In this document: in pieces, positions 59,931 through 61,507 of the stretch | How positions within the stretch are numbered: the stretch's first letter is position 1 | Layout of the letters: every line of letters begins with the position of its first letter | DNA from: Puniceicoccaceae bacterium | GTDB lineage: Bacteria; Verrucomicrobiota; Verrucomicrobiia; Opitutales; Opitutaceae | Reading direction: 5' to 3' | DNA length: 61,507 nucleotides | Assembly (NCBI GenBank): GCA_007695295.1 | Contig: REEB01000214.1 | Span: 1 to 61,507, forward strand | Notes under the pieces: generated by a model | What the model saw: the letters and a program-made list of their open reading frames with translations, nothing else | What the model was told of the DNA's origin: nothing | Database searches by the model: none | Translations under genes and position numbers: made by a program

Positions 59931-60815
59931 ATGTCTTCCGGCTCACCCCCGACCCCAGAACCCGTCATCGGCAGCGCCCAGGCCAGCAGGATTTACCTGC
60001 TGCCGAACCTGATGACGGCGGGAAATCTCTTCTGCGGCTTTCTCGCCATCATCCGCTGCATCCAAGCCCGCTTCGCCACCTTGACCGGCGACGGCAATCC
60101 GACTGAGCTCTATGCCCAAGCGGTCTGGTTTCTCATCGCGGCGGTTATTTTCGACTCCCTCGATGGGCGGCTGGCGCGGCTCGGCGGCAAGGAGTCGCTT
60201 TTCGGCCGTGAGTTCGACTCCATCGCCGACATCGTTTCCTTCGGGGTCGCTCCGGCGCTGATGGTCTTTTTCCTCGTCCTCGCACCGGACCAATACGCAT
60301 GGTTCAAGCCGATCGGCTGGTTCATCGGCTTCATCTACCTGCTTTGCGCGGCCGTGCGGCTGGCCCGTTTCAATGTCATCACCCACCCCCTCATCTACAC
60401 CAACCAGCTCCAATACAGCACCAAGGACTTTGTCGGGCTGCCGGTGCCGGCGGCGGCCGGGACGATCGCCTCCCTGGTGCTTTTCCTCAACGCCAACGAG
60501 CTTGAGCGGCTCGCGATCTTCCTGCCGTTTTTGATGCTGCTGATCGGCTACCTCATGGTCAGCACCATCCGCTACCCGAGCTTCAAGGAGATCGATTGGC
60601 AGACCCGCCTGCGCTTCGGGACCTTCATCGTCCTGCTCATTCTCGTCGCCCTGGTCTGGACCCTGAGGGCGAACGCCCTCGTGCTCATTTTTCTCTCCTA
60701 CATCGGCTACGGCCTCATCCGCCATTTCAGGACGGTTCGCCGCCGCCTGAGCCGGCGGCGGACAAAGCCGGAACAACCTGTGGACAAGACCGGCAAAACT
60801 CCGGAAAACACGTGA
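59931..60815 (+). CDS. pssA: CDP-diacylglycerol-serine O-phosphatidyltransferase
   Basis: The 294 aa protein has the CDP-alcohol phosphotransferase motif D78-G-x2-A-R-x8-G-x3-D96-x3-D100 (LDGRLARLGG...GREFDSIAD), preceded by LPNLMTAGNLFCGFLAI, the PssA-type first helix. About six further membrane helices follow. It makes phosphatidylserine in the inner membrane, leading to phosphatidylethanolamine. The C-terminal tail is basic (RRRLSRRRTK). Confidence 0.92.
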   Translation: MSSGSPPTPEPVIGSAQASRIYLLPNLMTAGNLFCGFLAIIRCIQARFATLTGDGNPTELYAQAVWFLIAAVIFDSLDGRLARLGGKESLFGREFDSIADIVSFGVAPALMVFFLVLAPDQYAWFKPIGWFIGFIYLLCAAVRLARFNVITHPLIYTNQLQYSTKDFVGLPVPAAAGTIASLVLFLNANELERLAIFLPFLMLLIGYLMVSTIRYPSFKEIDWQTRLRFGTFIVLLILVALVWTLRANALVLIFLSYIGYGLIRHFRTVRRRLSRRRTKPEQPVDKTGKTPENT

Positions 60816-60912
60816 AGAGTTTCGCCTTGTTGGCCAAACCCCCGCTTCGCTTCCGAAGTTATTCCAAATTCCCGGGCTGCGCTGCTTCCCGTCCATCAAG
60901 GACTTGCCTCCC

Positions 60913-60942
60913 TTGTTGTGCTTCTTCACAAACCTTGATAAT
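60913..60942 (+). promoter_or_regulatory. Candidate promoter upstream of dnaN
   Basis: TTGTTG (60913-60918), an 18-bp spacer and GATAAT (60937-60942) lie about 75 nt upstream of ATG 61017, in the only AT-rich stretch of the pssA-dnaN gap. Confidence 0.4.
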
Positions 60943-61016
60943 AGAACTAATTTAAAGAGTACCTTCTTCAGTCTGTCCGCGCCCGGGGCGCGGATCGGCC
61001 GAACCGCACGCCATCC

Positions 61017-61507
61017 ATGAAATTCCGGATCAATCGAGATCACTTCAGCAACGGCCTCTCCCTGGTCATGAACGTGGTGGGCTCCAAAGCCACCATGCCC
61101 ATCCTCAGCAATGTTCTGATCGAGGCAGAGGGCGAGCACCTCCAGCTCACCACCACCAACCTCGATCTCGGGATCCGCTGCCGGATCAAGGCCACCGTGA
61201 TGGAATCCGGGGCCGTCACCCTCCCGGTGAAGAAGCTCGCCACCGTGGTGCGCGAGCTGCCCAACCTCGAAGTCGCGGTCGAATCTTCGCCCAGCCAGCA
61301 GGTCAAGATCACCTCCGGCGGGTCCAACTTCCGGATCAGCGGAATCTCCCGGGAGGAGTTTCCCCCGCCCACCGAGTTCAACCGCGACCGCACCTTCTCC
61401 CTCGACCAAGCCCAGCTTTCCTCGATGCTCAAAAGCGTCGCCTACGCCCAGTCCACGGACGAGGCCCGCTTCATCCTCAACGGCGTCTACTTCAACTTCA
61501 CCGAGGG
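61017..61507 (+). CDS. dnaN: DNA polymerase III beta sliding clamp, N-terminal part
   Basis: The frame reads [40 protein letters not shown], then [39 protein letters not shown] and [16 protein letters not shown], the standard first domain and the start of the second domain of DnaN. The clamp tethers DNA polymerase III to DNA. The gene runs off the window end after about 163 codons. It is near the replication origin in many bacteria. dnaA is not in the window. Confidence 0.96.
   Translation, partial: MKFRINRDHFSNGLSLVMNVVGSKATMPILSNVLIEAEGEHLQLTTTNLDLGIRCRIKATVMESGAVTLPVKKLATVVRELPNLEVAVESSPSQQVKITSGGSNFRISGISREEFPPPTEFNRDRTFSLDQAQLSSMLKSVAYAQSTDEARFILNGVYFNFTE

Noticed and set aside
60779-60787. 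TGTGGACAA, one base from a DnaA box, near dnaN
   Set aside because: Only one copy, inside the pssA coding region. No cluster of boxes and no AT-rich unwinding element, so no origin is called.

Overview
The window looks like chromosomal DNA from a GC-rich Gram-negative bacterium, most likely a Verrucomicrobiota member of the Opitutae type. This is inferred from gene content, since no rRNA or tRNA gene is present. The supporting signs are TonB-dependent receptors and outer-membrane porins, a secreted protease ending in two copies of a repeat I associate with Verrucomicrobia, a PhyH/UroD-like/AraC catabolic cluster, a PL10 pectate lyase, a heparinase II/III-like protein, and core genes ending in dnaN. 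Nearly every start codon lacks a purine-rich Shine-Dalgarno element and instead follows a C-rich stretch.

Layout. 1-3590: S9 peptidase (5' end only), an ANKH-like membrane transporter and a divergent TonB receptor. 3676-8147: a small catabolic locus (medium-chain dehydrogenase, TPR protein, AraC regulator, PhyH oxygenase, UroD-like protein), followed by a REP-like inverted repeat at 8292-8370. 8402-17260: phosphate locus on the minus strand, reading orphan PhoB-type regulator, pstS, extended pstC, extended pstA, pstB, phoU and a lipoprotein. 17600-18985: an AT-richer island with an orphan secreted protein and a second secreted protein. 19192-20364: OprP/OprO-type porin. 20634-24374: glyoxalase, PL10 lyase, gpsA, panB and a small membrane protein. 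24434-31423: large subtilase, a pair of DUF4252-like proteins and a heparinase-like protein. 31635-35840: TonB receptor plus a TlpA-like thioredoxin, each followed by a strong terminator. 35942-36578: DUF2335 membrane protein with an overlapping small ORF. 36664-43257: complete F1Fo ATP synthase operon (atpBEFHAGDC, minus strand). 43523-46709: trmB, phoR, phoB, smr. 46790-51108: mnmG, mnmE, recA. 51481-61507: glutaredoxin, gltB, hsp20, LysM protein, Nudix hydrolase, charged secreted protein, RelE-fold orphan, pssA, and the first part of dnaN.

How the genes work together. The strongest regulatory theme is phosphate. Upstream of pstS, of the porin and of the phoB-phoR pair I read arrays of heptamers spaced exactly 11 bp, resembling TGTCACA, on the coding strand. 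In two of the three, a -10-like hexamer lies 9 nt downstream. The window therefore appears to hold a complete Pho system: sensor PhoR, two PhoB-type regulators, PstSCAB, PhoU and an outer-membrane phosphate/anion porin. Two mRNA hairpins, between pstS and pstC and between atpE and atpF, lie where stoichiometric control would be expected (excess binding protein and excess c subunit).

Limits: all identifications come from reading motifs and family resemblance by eye. No database search or folding calculation was run.
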